A stretch of 34,454 nucleotides of DNA from Candidatus Bacteroides pullicola (GTDB lineage Bacteria; Bacteroidota; Bacteroidia; Bacteroidales; Bacteroidaceae): contig DXCV01000083.1 of NCBI GenBank assembly GCA_019115825.1, forward strand, positions 1-34,454, read 5' to 3'. Below, piece by piece: positions 25,595 to 34,403 of the stretch (positions are counted from its first letter, which is position 1; every line of letters begins with the position of its first letter). Position numbers and translations under genes: made by a program. A model generated the notes under the pieces. The model ran no database searches and was not told the DNA's origin. It saw only the letters and a list, made by a program, of their open reading frames with translations.

Positions 25595-25602
25595 TATATT
25601 TG
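25595..25602 (+). promoter_or_regulatory. -7 promoter element of the response-regulator gene
   Basis: TATATTTG fits TAnnTTTG, 26 bases before the ATG at 25629. The two-component genes thus appear to use the housekeeping sigma factor, while the divergent ABC genes use sigma-54. Confidence 0.72.
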
Positions 25603-25628
25603 CAGGCAAATACACAGAGACAGAAGGA

Positions 25629-26954
25629 ATGAAGAAGAAAGGAAACATACTGATTGTGGACGACAACCGCAGCGTATTGACCGCCCTGCAACTCCTGCTG
25701 AAACCCTACTTCGACAAGATAGGCCTGCTGCCCTCGCCCGTCACCCTGCCCTCGGTGCTGAGGGAAGAGCGTTGGAACGTGCTGCTGCTGGACATGAACT
25801 TCACGTCGGGCATCAACAACGGCAACGAGGGTCTCTACTGGCTGCACGAGGTCAAGCGGCTCTCTCCCACCCTGCCCGTGGTGCTCTTCACCGCCTATGC
25901 CGACATCGACCTGGCCGTGCGCGGCATCAAGGAGGGAGCCACGGACTTCATCGTCAAGCCTTGGGACAACCAGAAGCTCGTCGATACCTTGCTGGCGGCT
26001 GTCCGTCCCGCCGCTCCCCGGAAGGAAACGAAGGAGGAGAATCCGATGTATTGGGGAGACAGCCCTGCCATGCAGCGGCTGCGCGAACTGGTGGAGAAGG
26101 TGGCCGCCACGGATGCCAACGTCCTCATCACCGGCGAGAACGGGACGGGCAAGGAGGTGCTGGCCCGCGAACTGCACCGCCTCTCCCGCCGCAACGCCCT
26201 GCCCATGGTGACGGTGGACATGGGTGCCGTCAGCGAGACGCTGTTCGAAAGCGAACTGTTCGGCCACGTCAAGGGAGCCTTCACCGACGCCCGCACCGAC
26301 CGTCCCGGCAAGTTCGAGGCGGCAGCACACAGCACCCTCTTCCTGGACGAAATCGGCAACCTGCCCTATCACTTGCAGGCCAAGTTGCTGACCGTCCTCC
26401 AGCGGCGCACCGTCATCCGCGTGGGCAGCAACACGCCCATCCCGGTGGACATCCGCCTCATCTGTGCCACCAACCGCGACCTGAACGCCATGGTGCTGCG
26501 TGGCGAGTTCCGCGAGGACTTGCTCTACCGCATCAACACCATCCACCTGGAGATTCCCCCGCTGCGCGAACGTCCCCAAGACATCCTGCCATTGGCCCAA
26601 CGCTTCGTCGAACGCTTTGCCCGCCAATACGGCAAGCCGGCCGCCACCTTGACGGAAACCGCCGGCCGAAAGTTGCTCCAACATCCATGGAAGGGCAACA
26701 TCCGCGAGCTTGAGCACGTCATCGAGAAGGCCGTCATCATCAGCGACACCGCCGCCCTGCCCGCCGAAGCCTTCCAACTGGCACGGGTCACGCCTCCGGT
26801 GCAAGACACACCGGCCTCGACCCTCGAAGACATGGAGCGGCAAATGATTGCCAAAGCCCTGGACACGTGCAACGGCAACCTTTCAGCCGTGGCCGCCCAA
26901 CTGGGCATCACGCGCCAGACGCTCTACAACAAGATGAAGAAATACAACCTGTAA
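25629..26954 (+). CDS. Sigma-54-dependent response regulator (NtrC family)
   Basis: A 441-residue activator with three domains. The receiver (about 1-125) has the acidic pair in LIVDDN, phospho-acceptor D55 and K110. The AAA+ domain (about 140-375) has Walker A GENGTGK (169-175) and a sigma-54 contact loop reading GAFTDA (216-221), where enterobacterial proteins have GAFTGA. A Fis-type helix-turn-helix closes the protein (LSAVAAQLGITRQTLYNKMKKY). When phosphorylated it should remodel sigma-54 RNA polymerase at -24/-12 promoters. The histidine kinase starts 21 bases downstream, and the divergent ABC operon has a matching promoter and paired palindromes. The start is the ATG at 25629; the frame is open far upstream, but that stretch is promoter DNA. 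Confidence 0.95.
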   Translation: MKKKGNILIVDDNRSVLTALQLLLKPYFDKIGLLPSPVTLPSVLREERWNVLLLDMNFTSGINNGNEGLYWLHEVKRLSPTLPVVLFTAYADIDLAVRGIKEGATDFIVKPWDNQKLVDTLLAAVRPAAPRKETKEENPMYWGDSPAMQRLRELVEKVAATDANVLITGENGTGKEVLARELHRLSRRNALPMVTVDMGAVSETLFESELFGHVKGAFTDARTDRPGKFEAAAHSTLFLDEIGNLPYHLQAKLLTVLQRRTVIRVGSNTPIPVDIRLICATNRDLNAMVLRGEFREDLLYRINTIHLEIPPLRERPQDILPLAQRFVERFARQYGKPAATLTETAGRKLLQHPWKGNIRELEHVIEKAVIISDTAALPAEAFQLARVTPPVQDTPASTLEDMERQMIAKALDTCNGNLSAVAAQLGITRQTLYNKMKKYNL

Positions 26955-26975
26955 TCCCCGTCCTCTCCCCTACCC

Positions 26976-28325
26976 ATGAACAGACCATTCATACGCTACA
27001 CGTCCTTATTGGTGCTCATCAGCTTGGCGGCAGGCTATGCGTGGACACTGACGGCCCTGGGACTGTCCTTCCCGCTCGGCAACAGCCATCCGCTGCCTTG
27101 GGCGGTGGTATTGACCCTCTGCCTCGCCTTCCCGGCCTGGCAACTCCACCGCCTGCTACACCGCCACGCCCGCAAGGTGCTCTTCCTGCTGGATGCCATC
27201 GAGAACAATGACTATGCCGTCCACTTCCCGGAAGAGATGCCCGACGCCGAGAGCAACCTGGTGAACCGCGCCTTGAATCGCATTGCCCATATATTATATA
27301 AGGTGAAAAGCGAGACCGTCCAGCAAGAGAAATACTACGAACTGATATTGGAATGCGTCAACACCGGCATCATCGTCCTGAACGACAACGGCGCGGTCTA
27401 CCAGAAGAACAGCGAGGCCCTGCGCCTGCTCGGCCTGTCGGTCTTTACCCACGTCCGCCAACTGGACCACATCGACCCGAAGCTCACCGAACGCTTCTCC
27501 GCCTGCCGGACGGGAGACAGCTTCCAGTTCCCCCTCAGTAACGAGCGCGGCAGCCTCAACCTCTTTGTCCGCGTCAGCGACATCACCATCCACGACGAGC
27601 ACCTGCGCATCCTGACACTGAACGACATCAACAACGAACTGGATGAAAAGGAAATCGACTCCTGGATGAGCCTGACCCGCGTGCTGACCCACGAAATCAT
27701 GAACAACGTCACGCCCATCACCTCGCTGAGCGACACCCTGCTGACCCTGACCGCCCAGGGCGCGCCCCAAGAGGAAATCCGCAACGGGCTGAAGACCATC
27801 AGCCAGACAGGAAAGGGGTTGCTGGCCTTCGTGGAGTCCTACCGCAAGTTCACGCACATCCCGACGCCGGTGCCCACCCTGTTCTACGTCAAGGGGTTCC
27901 TCCAACGGATGATGGAGCTGGCCCGCCACCAATATCCCGATGCGCCCATTCAGTTCAAGTGCGAAGTTTCGCCGGACGACCTCATCCTCCATGCGGACGA
28001 GAACCTGATTGGGCAAGTCGTCACCAACCTGCTGAAGAACGCTATCCAGGCCATCGAATCGGACAGCACCCGCGGCGACACGGAAGGACACATCACCCTC
28101 CACGCCTATTGCGACGAATCGGAAGCCGTGGTCATCGAGGTCAGCAACGACGGACCGGCCATTCCGCCGGAGATAGCCGAGCACATCTTCATCCCCTTCT
28201 TCACCACCCGCACGGGAGGAAGCGGCATCGGACTAAGCATCTCACGACAAATCATGCGCCTCTCCAACGGGTCCATCGCGCTGCTGCCCGGAGAGCCGAC
28301 CACATTCATCCTGAAGTTTGAATGA
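26976..28325 (+). CDS. Membrane histidine kinase (NtrB/NtrY-like), partner of the sigma-54 regulator
   Basis: A 449-residue sensor kinase. Two N-terminal helices (about 9-30 and 45-65) enclose only a short periplasmic loop, so it probably senses within or near the membrane. A HAMP-like linker and a PAS domain (about 118-215, with ECVNTGIIVLNDNGAVYQKN) follow. The phosphorylated histidine is H239 in LTHEIMNNVTPI. The ATPase domain shows the N box (QVVTNLLKNAIQAIE), G1 (VSNDGPAIPPEI), the F box (IFIPFFTTR) and G2 (GGSGIGLSISRQI). It is 21 bases behind the regulator and surely co-transcribed. A short sensor loop next to an ABC exporter operon fits envelope-stress or transporter-coupled sensing, which is inference. 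Confidence 0.93.
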   Translation: MNRPFIRYTSLLVLISLAAGYAWTLTALGLSFPLGNSHPLPWAVVLTLCLAFPAWQLHRLLHRHARKVLFLLDAIENNDYAVHFPEEMPDAESNLVNRALNRIAHILYKVKSETVQQEKYYELILECVNTGIIVLNDNGAVYQKNSEALRLLGLSVFTHVRQLDHIDPKLTERFSACRTGDSFQFPLSNERGSLNLFVRVSDITIHDEHLRILTLNDINNELDEKEIDSWMSLTRVLTHEIMNNVTPITSLSDTLLTLTAQGAPQEEIRNGLKTISQTGKGLLAFVESYRKFTHIPTPVPTLFYVKGFLQRMMELARHQYPDAPIQFKCEVSPDDLILHADENLIGQVVTNLLKNAIQAIESDSTRGDTEGHITLHAYCDESEAVVIEVSNDGPAIPPEIAEHIFIPFFTTRTGGSGIGLSISRQIMRLSNGSIALLPGEPTTFILKFE

Positions 28326-28342
28326 ACCCTACGCCCAGGGTT
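28325..28342. other. Inverted repeat at the histidine kinase stop codon
   Basis: AACCCT (28325-28330) and AGGGTT (28337-28342) form a perfect 6-bp stem with a 6-nt loop starting at the last base of the TGA. No T-tract follows. It may mark the 3' end of the two-component transcript. Confidence 0.4.
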
Positions 28343-28477
28343 GATAAGTAAGTGGCAACATCAAAGGGCACGTTGTCTGAATCCGAATGCGGAGAGTGCA
28401 GGGTCTATTTTAGTCCCTTTGCAGCTTCTTTCATGTCTCTTGCAAAACCACTGTTTCTCTTATTCTGAATAGGAGTA

Positions 28478-28530
28478 ATAACGAAGGGATAACGGAGGGA
28501 TAACGAAGGGATAACGGAGCGATAAGGGGA
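28478..28530. repeat. Tandem repeat of ATAACGRAGGG, second copy
   Basis: Units at 28478, 28489, 28500 and 28511 alternate ATAACGAAGGG and ATAACGGAGGG (the last ends GCG). They are followed by ATAAGGGGA and a GAGAAAAAGAGG tract. The block matches 1159-1200 in unit, alternation and trailing sequence. Confidence 0.9.
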
Positions 28531-28613
28531 GAAAAAGAGGAAAGTAAGTATTTTAATTCGCTAATTATGCCAAATAGTAATGACTTTGTAACATTTAGTC
28601 AAATTATTATGCG

Positions 28614-28621
28614 TATCTTTG
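28614..28621 (+). promoter_or_regulatory. -7 promoter element of the TonB receptor operon
   Basis: TATCTTTG fits TAnnTTTG and lies 59 bases before the ATG at 28681. A TTTG at 28585-28588 is 25 nt upstream, longer than usual for the -33 element. Confidence 0.68.
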
Positions 28622-28680
28622 CACGACGAAATACATATTAGTATTTGTTTAACGTTTATGTTTCACCTAAAACAGAAAGT

Positions 28681-31368
28681 ATGAAAAGAAACTTGATGCA
28701 TTTCCTGTTGTCAGCCCTGCTGTGCGTAGGCAGCCTCGCAGCCTATGCGCAGAACGTCAAGGTACGCGGCCAATTGGTCGACGCCGAGACGGGCGAACCG
28801 CTCATCGGAGCCAGTGTCGTAGTGGAAGGTTCCACACAAGGCAGTATAACCGACATCGACGGTTACTTCACGCAGTCGGCTCCGGCACGCGCCACTCTCG
28901 TGTTCTCCTACGTGGGATATAAGGAGCAGAAATACACCCTCAACGGCTCTGAATCCAACGTGGGCACCATCCAAATGCAGGCCGATGCCGTGATGCTGAA
29001 CGACGTGGTCATCACCTCCACCATCGCCATCGACCGCAAGACGCCGGTTGCCGTCAGCACCATCGGTCCCGCCTTCATCGAAGAGAAGCTGGGCACGCAG
29101 GAATTCCCCGAAGTGCTCAAGTCCACTCCGGGCGTATATGTCACCAAAGACGGTGGCGGCTACGGTGATGCCAACACCCGTGTCCGCGGCTTCGAAAGTG
29201 AAAACGTCGCTGTGATGATCAACGGTGTCCCCATGAACGGCATGGAAAACCAGAAGGTGTATTGGAGCAACTGGGCCGGCCTCTCCGACGTAACCCGCAC
29301 CATGCAGGTGCAACGCGGACTGGGTGCCTCGAAAGTATCGTCACCTGCCGTCGGCGGCTCTATCAACATCGTCACCTTGGGCACCGAAGCCAAGAAAGGC
29401 GGCTCCGTGTCCTACGCCATGGGTAACGACGGATACAACAAAATCCTTTTCAACGTGTCGTCCGGCCTCACCAAGGACGGCTGGGCCTTCACCTTGCTGG
29501 GTGGCAAGACGTGGGGCGACGGCTACATCCAAGGCACGGAATTCGAAGGCTATAACTGGTTTGTCAACATCTCCAAGCGCTTCAACGACAACCACCAACT
29601 CTCGCTCTCGGCTTTCGGCGCACCGCAATGGCACCACCAGCGCAACTACAACAACGCCCTCTCCATTAAAGAATGGCAGCGCGTGCAGCAATATATGGGC
29701 GAACAGAGCCCCTACCGCTACAACCCCACCTTCGGTTACCGCAAGGGACAAGTGTTCAACTCCTCGCGCAACTCCTACCACAAGCCGCAAATCTCGCTGA
29801 ACCACTTGTGGCAAATCAACGCCAAGTCCAGCCTGAGCACCGCCCTCTATGCCTCCATCGGTCGTGGTAACGGCTACAGCGGCAATGGCGACAGCGAACA
29901 CCGCAGCCTGTGGTATGGCGCTTCTAACGGAACGGTCAACAACACCTTCCGCCATCCCGACGGCACTTTCGACTATGATGCCATCGATGAACTGAATGCC
30001 GCCAGCACCACCGGCTCGAAAATGATCATGGCCAAGAGCATGAACAACCACGAATGGTACGGCCTGATTTCCACCTATTCCACCAAGTTCGGTGAATACC
30101 TGGACTTCTACGGCGGTATCGACTTCCGCTACTACAAGGGCTTGCACCAGAACATCATCACCGACCTGTTCAGCGGCCAATACTTCGTGGACAGCAACCG
30201 TTCCAACGTACTTCCTGCCAACAATGCTGTAGCCGGCACTCCCGCCTTCGTCAACCAGAAGCTCGGTGTGGGCGATGTCATCTACCGTGACTATGACGGT
30301 CACGTGATGTCCGAAGGCGTGTTCGCCCAGCTGGAGTACAACCGCGACAAGATTTCGACCTTCGTGGCCGGCGGCCTGTCCAACACGGGCTACTGGCGTT
30401 ACGACCGCTTCTACTACGATGCCGACCACGCCAAGTCCGGCAAGAAGAACTACCTCGGCGGCAACATCAAGGGCGGTATCAACTACAACCTGACCGACAA
30501 GCACAACGTCTTCTTCAACGCCGGCTTCATCAGCCGCGCCCCGATGTTCGACACCTCGTTCATCAACTCCCAGAACTCGCACGAACGCAATCCGGACGCT
30601 CTCAACGAAAAGGTAATGTCCTTCGAAGTAGGTTACGGCTTCCGCAGCAAGACCTTTGCCGCCAACCTCAACGCCTACTACACCAAGTGGATGGACAAGA
30701 GCCTCTATGACAGCAGCACCGACCGCGACGGCAACCGCTACGTGCTCAACATGACCGGTGCCAACGCCAAGCACATGGGTATCGAGCTGGACTTCAACTA
30801 TCGTCCCACCCGCTGGCTCAGCTTGGACGGTATGTTCTCTTGGGGCGACTGGCGCTGGGACGGCTTGGCCACCGGCTTCTACTTCAACCAAGAAGGCCAA
30901 ATGGTGGAAAGCCCCTCCACGGGCAAGGTCGTATCTGACATGGCCAACGCCGAGCAATACCGCTACCAAATCCGCATGGACAACGTAAGTGTGGGTGGTT
31001 CCGCCCAGACGACTGCCGCCTTGGGCCTTACCGTCCGTCCGATGGAAGGCTTGCGCATCGGTCTTGACTGGAACTTCGCAGCACGCCTCTTCGCCGACTA
31101 TGACATCGAGGCTGGCAATGCCCTGCCCGGTGAGGAATACATCGTGGGCAAGCCTTGGCAAGTGCCTTCCTACCACGTCTTCGACCTCAACGCAGGCTAC
31201 ACCTTCGACTTCGGCAAGATACGCGCCACGCTGAGCGGCAACATCAACAACCTCTTCAACCAGGAATACATCGCCGACGCATGGGACGGCAGCACGTGGG
31301 AAGACGTACAGCGCGTGTTCTACGGCTTCGGACGCACCTATTCCGTAAGACTGAAGTTCAATTTCTAA
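28681..31368 (+). CDS. TonB-dependent outer-membrane receptor
   Basis: An 895-residue outer-membrane transporter driven by TonB. A signal peptide (residues 1 to about 22, ending AAYA before QN) is followed by a carboxypeptidase-regulatory-like domain (about 24-108, with GQLVDAETGEPLIGASVVV). The plug domain contains PGVYVTKDGGGYGDANTRVRG, VMINGVPMNGME and AVGGSINIVT. A long beta-barrel ends in the terminal aromatic residue of LKFNF. At under 900 residues it is shorter than most SusC proteins, and the next gene is not a SusD homologue, so this is not a classical glycan SusCD pair. The start is the ATG at 28681. The lipoprotein gene follows after 18 bases and the nuclease gene after a terminator, so the substrate may be nucleic-acid derived (inference). 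Confidence 0.93.
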   Translation: MKRNLMHFLLSALLCVGSLAAYAQNVKVRGQLVDAETGEPLIGASVVVEGSTQGSITDIDGYFTQSAPARATLVFSYVGYKEQKYTLNGSESNVGTIQMQADAVMLNDVVITSTIAIDRKTPVAVSTIGPAFIEEKLGTQEFPEVLKSTPGVYVTKDGGGYGDANTRVRGFESENVAVMINGVPMNGMENQKVYWSNWAGLSDVTRTMQVQRGLGASKVSSPAVGGSINIVTLGTEAKKGGSVSYAMGNDGYNKILFNVSSGLTKDGWAFTLLGGKTWGDGYIQGTEFEGYNWFVNISKRFNDNHQLSLSAFGAPQWHHQRNYNNALSIKEWQRVQQYMGEQSPYRYNPTFGYRKGQVFNSSRNSYHKPQISLNHLWQINAKSSLSTALYASIGRGNGYSGNGDSEHRSLWYGASNGTVNNTFRHPDGTFDYDAIDELNAASTTGSKMIMAKSMNNHEWYGLISTYSTKFGEYLDFYGGIDFRYYKGLHQNIITDLFSGQYFVDSNRSNVLPANNAVAGTPAFVNQKLGVGDVIYRDYDGHVMSEGVFAQLEYNRDKISTFVAGGLSNTGYWRYDRFYYDADHAKSGKKNYLGGNIKGGINYNLTDKHNVFFNAGFISRAPMFDTSFINSQNSHERNPDALNEKVMSFEVGYGFRSKTFAANLNAYYTKWMDKSLYDSSTDRDGNRYVLNMTGANAKHMGIELDFNYRPTRWLSLDGMFSWGDWRWDGLATGFYFNQEGQMVESPSTGKVVSDMANAEQYRYQIRMDNVSVGGSAQTTAALGLTVRPMEGLRIGLDWNFAARLFADYDIEAGNALPGEEYIVGKPWQVPSYHVFDLNAGYTFDFGKIRATLSGNINNLFNQEYIADAWDGSTWEDVQRVFYGFGRTYSVRLKFNF

Positions 31369-31386
31369 TCCCTAACGCTAACGATT

Positions 31387-33231
31387 ATGAGAAATAAACG
31401 ATTACTATACAGCTTGTTCGCCGCCGCCTCGTTGACCATGGCCGGTTGCGACTACAACGAAGACAACTTCCCGGGCTATGACAGCGAAGTCATTCCCGAC
31501 AATGTGGCCAACATCGTCTACACGCTGACCGATGCCGACTACGAGGCCATTGGTGGCAGCGTGGGCACCAACAAGTACTTCTCCGCCGACGCCATGCCGG
31601 ACGACTACCTGCCCGAATGGCTGAGCGAGACCTACTTCACGGCAGACGCAGGTTCGTCGGCCAACCTCACCTACCGATTCAAGACGGTCTATCCGCACTA
31701 CCAGAACATCCCCTACGAAGTCTTAACGGAAGAGGACTACACCGTCATCTACGGCACGGGCTACAACAACGCCACCTTCCTCAATGCAAGCAACGTTGGC
31801 CGCATGTACCGCATCCTCAATGCCAAGTATGCCGAACCTCAGACGAACGACCGGGTGATGGTGGAATACCAGTACAGCGAAGACGGACAGCCCTCGCGTG
31901 GCGAGACCATCGCTTACTGGGACTTTGAGGACTGGACCGACGAAGATATCACATCGCCGCAAGACGGCTGGTTCCTCAGTGCCAGCGGCAACGAATGGCA
32001 AACCCGTGAATACAGCAACAACAAGTACCTGCAATACACGGCCAATAATGCCGAAGGTGCTTGCGACGCTTGGCTGGTAACACCCGGCATCGCCATCCCG
32101 ACCACCGGCCTGAACCTGGCTTGGGACGTATGCGTAGGCTATTGGAACGCAGACTGCCTCAAGGTGCTCGTCTCCACCAACTTCAATGGTGATGTGAACG
32201 CAGCTACTTGGACTGACGTAACCAGTCACTTCAACCTGCCTCAGGAACCCACCGGCGGCTATGGCACCATGGCCTCTGCCGGCATCATGTCTCTGGACGA
32301 CTATGCCGGACAGACCATCTACGTGGCCTACCACTACGAAGGCAACGGCAGCAACGACGACCGCCGCACCACGACCTATCAGATAGACAACATCATGGTG
32401 GCCAACGAGATTGCAGCCCCCGTGGAGACCGAGACGCGCTTTGCACTCTATGAGTACACCGGCCGCGGCTGGTATGAGTTCGAGAACTCCAACCACGCCA
32501 TCTGCCTCTCCATGGCCGACTACGAAGAAATCGGCGGCAACCCGGGCCGTTATCACAACTTCGATGACAACGCTCCCGCCCAAGCCTACATGCCCCAATT
32601 CTTGGCCAAGCACGCAGGCTATGCCCTCGACGGCGACACCTGCACGGTCATCTTCCGTCAATACAGCGGCGGCAACCGCGTGAGCAACGAACAGTATGTG
32701 TACAACGCAGCCACCAACCTGTGGAACTATTGCGACCTCGTCCGCGAGGAAACCCGTCCCTATGGATTCAACGGCACGGAGTGGAACTACAACCCCAGCG
32801 TGACCATCAACCTGGAAGTAGGCAAGGACATCCCCGCATCGGCCACATTCTACCAGGCCATCGTAGACTGGGTAGCCGACAACTATCCCGAATACGTGAC
32901 TTCGTATGGCAACAACGAGTACTACTTCGGCAGCTCTGCCTACCAGAACAATTTCGACTTCCGCATCAATGCATGGCAAGGTCAAGGTACCTATCCCGGC
33001 ATGCAAGGCGAAGAACTGACCGCCCTGATGTGGGAGCGTCTGCCCCAGTCCTTCCCGCACGCACTGGAGACCCTGTATCCCAATGCAGCTCCGGTGGATG
33101 GCATGGACGTGTTCTACACCATCAACTTTGGCATCTATGACGGTTCTACCAAGATGTACACCATCCAGTACAAGGTCGTAGGCCAAGGCCAGTTTGAATA
33201 TGTAGAAGGCTCACTGAAAGTCATAGAATAA
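31387..33231 (+). CDS. Surface-type lipoprotein with choice-of-anchor-J/DUF5017-like domain
   Basis: A 614-residue lipoprotein. The lipobox is LTMAGC with the lipidated Cys at 21, followed by an acidic DYNEDN tail of the kind linked to surface export in Bacteroidetes. A jelly-roll domain of the choice-of-anchor-J/DUF5017 type spans about 170-340, with AWLVTPGI, LNLAWDVCVGYWN and YQIDNIMVA. A module of about 65 residues occurs twice, near 45-110 and 370-437. Both copies contain ADYExIGG, then a YLPxxL or YMPxxL segment and an aromatic strand. The C-terminal 150 residues are unassigned. It probably partners the TonB receptor as a binding lid or co-receptor; the exact role is unknown. A long hairpin with a T-tract follows the stop. 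Confidence 0.82.
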   Translation: MRNKRLLYSLFAAASLTMAGCDYNEDNFPGYDSEVIPDNVANIVYTLTDADYEAIGGSVGTNKYFSADAMPDDYLPEWLSETYFTADAGSSANLTYRFKTVYPHYQNIPYEVLTEEDYTVIYGTGYNNATFLNASNVGRMYRILNAKYAEPQTNDRVMVEYQYSEDGQPSRGETIAYWDFEDWTDEDITSPQDGWFLSASGNEWQTREYSNNKYLQYTANNAEGACDAWLVTPGIAIPTTGLNLAWDVCVGYWNADCLKVLVSTNFNGDVNAATWTDVTSHFNLPQEPTGGYGTMASAGIMSLDDYAGQTIYVAYHYEGNGSNDDRRTTTYQIDNIMVANEIAAPVETETRFALYEYTGRGWYEFENSNHAICLSMADYEEIGGNPGRYHNFDDNAPAQAYMPQFLAKHAGYALDGDTCTVIFRQYSGGNRVSNEQYVYNAATNLWNYCDLVREETRPYGFNGTEWNYNPSVTINLEVGKDIPASATFYQAIVDWVADNYPEYVTSYGNNEYYFGSSAYQNNFDFRINAWQGQGTYPGMQGEELTALMWERLPQSFPHALETLYPNAAPVDGMDVFYTINFGIYDGSTKMYTIQYKVVGQGQFEYVEGSLKVIE

Positions 33232-33249
33232 CCCAGTTTTAATTGATAT

Positions 33250-33326
33250 AGGCGCGGATTACGCGGATTCCACGGATTTTTCTTTTTACTTTCCGTGCAA
33301 TTCACGAAATTCGCGCCTGTTTTTTA
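33250..33326 (+). terminator. Long hairpin terminator after the lipoprotein gene
   Basis: AGGCGCG (33250-33256) pairs with CGCGCCT (33312-33318). Inside, CACGGA pairs with TCCGTG. A run of T (33320-33326) follows. The left arm contains the near-repeat GCGGATTACGCGGATTCCACG. The nuclease gene begins 12 bases after the T-run, so expression of the nuclease may depend on read-through. Confidence 0.72.
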
Positions 33327-33337
33327 TACTTATTTAT

Positions 33338-34336
33338 ATGATGATACGAACCAAACTCTCCCTGCTTTGCCTGCTCTTCTTGCTGGCAGCCTGTGGTGGC
33401 GATGACACATCCGCCCCGACTCCCCCCGTCACTCCTCCCGAAGAACCGGTCGACCCACCCGTGGAGGACGATGACGCCAACCTCAATGCCAACCCCTCTG
33501 ACGACGCCCATCCCTTCGTCACGGACTATGCCATCCCCCGCCTCAACGCGGCCAACCCATACGTGGAGCACACCGTCTCCTACCGCGAGCGGGAAATCCT
33601 GAACTACGCCCTCGAATGGGTGGAAGACAAGCGCCACGCGGCCTGGGTGGCCTTCAGCTTTGACAGCGAGACCAGCCAGAAGAACGTGAACCGCACCGAC
33701 GAATGGTTGCCCGACCCCTTCGTTCCCACCAGCCCGCAGGAAAGCGACCACAAGAGCGACGGCTTCGACAAGGGACACCTCTGTGCCTCGGAGGACCGCT
33801 CGTATAACCGCACGGCCAACGAACAGACCTTCTACTACACCAACCTCAGCCCGCAGATGTCCTCCTTCAATGGCGGCTACTGGGTGACCTTTGAAAAGTT
33901 GGTACAGACCTGGGCACGCTCCGGCCGCTTTGACAAACTGTATGTCACAAAGGGAGGCACCGTGGACGACCTGCTCGTCAACTTCACCGGCACGCAGAAT
34001 GCCAACGACGGACGCCGTCCCCAGACGGATGCCAACGGGCTGACCCGCCACGGACTGGCTTGCCCGCGCTATTATTTCATGGCCATCCTGGCACAGCAAG
34101 GCGACAACTACCAGTCCATCGGCTTCCTCGTGGAGCATCGCGACGACTATGGCTACGACAATGACCATCAGGCACCCGTAGACGTAGTCCCCACGCACGC
34201 CCTCTGCATCGACGAACTGGAGAAAGAGACCGGCCTGGACTTCTTCTGCAACGTGCCGGACGAAGTGGAAAATGCGGTGGAAACTTCCTATGAGGAACAG
34301 GCGTGGGACTGGACAATCCCCGCACAACAAGAATGA
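33338..34336 (+). CDS. DNA/RNA non-specific endonuclease, lipoprotein
   Basis: A 332-residue nuclease of the Endonuclease_NS (NucA/NUC1, beta-beta-alpha metal) family. A lipoprotein signal ends in LLAACGG (Cys 19). A Pro/acid-rich linker (about 22-50, PTPPVTPPEEPVDPPVEDD) then holds the enzyme away from the membrane. The active site reads FDKGHLCASEDR, with catalytic H147 in the DxGH motif (usually DRGH). It is followed by YTNLSPQ (N169) and FNGGYW (N178), which supply the metal-site region. It should cut DNA and RNA outside the cell or in the periplasm. It follows the TonB receptor and lipoprotein genes, although a terminator separates it from them and no clear promoter of its own was seen. 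The ATG at 33341 is an equal start choice. Confidence 0.92.
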   Translation: MMIRTKLSLLCLLFLLAACGGDDTSAPTPPVTPPEEPVDPPVEDDDANLNANPSDDAHPFVTDYAIPRLNAANPYVEHTVSYREREILNYALEWVEDKRHAAWVAFSFDSETSQKNVNRTDEWLPDPFVPTSPQESDHKSDGFDKGHLCASEDRSYNRTANEQTFYYTNLSPQMSSFNGGYWVTFEKLVQTWARSGRFDKLYVTKGGTVDDLLVNFTGTQNANDGRRPQTDANGLTRHGLACPRYYFMAILAQQGDNYQSIGFLVEHRDDYGYDNDHQAPVDVVPTHALCIDELEKETGLDFFCNVPDEVENAVETSYEEQAWDWTIPAQQE

Positions 34337-34403
34337 TTCTTAGCAGAGGTTTAATAATTATTTATAGCATCACGAAGCGAGGAGAAGTATTCACCTTGAC
34401 ATA

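Larger units (their letters stand above)
28326..28680. other. Spacer between the histidine kinase and the TonB receptor
   Basis: A 355-base gap without a credible gene. It contains the short inverted repeat at its start, the 11-nt tandem repeat block (28478-28530), an AT-rich stretch (28545-28613) and the -7 element of the receptor gene. Confidence 0.7.

Noticed and set aside
25425..25628. N-terminal extension of the sigma-54 regulator
   Set aside because: The open frame covers the sigma-54 promoter, the palindromes and the -7 element; the receiver domain begins at the ATG at 25629.
28681..33231. SusC/SusD polysaccharide utilisation pair
   Set aside because: The receptor is shorter than usual SusC, and the second protein lacks the SusD pattern and carries an anchor-J-type domain; no glycoside hydrolases are present.
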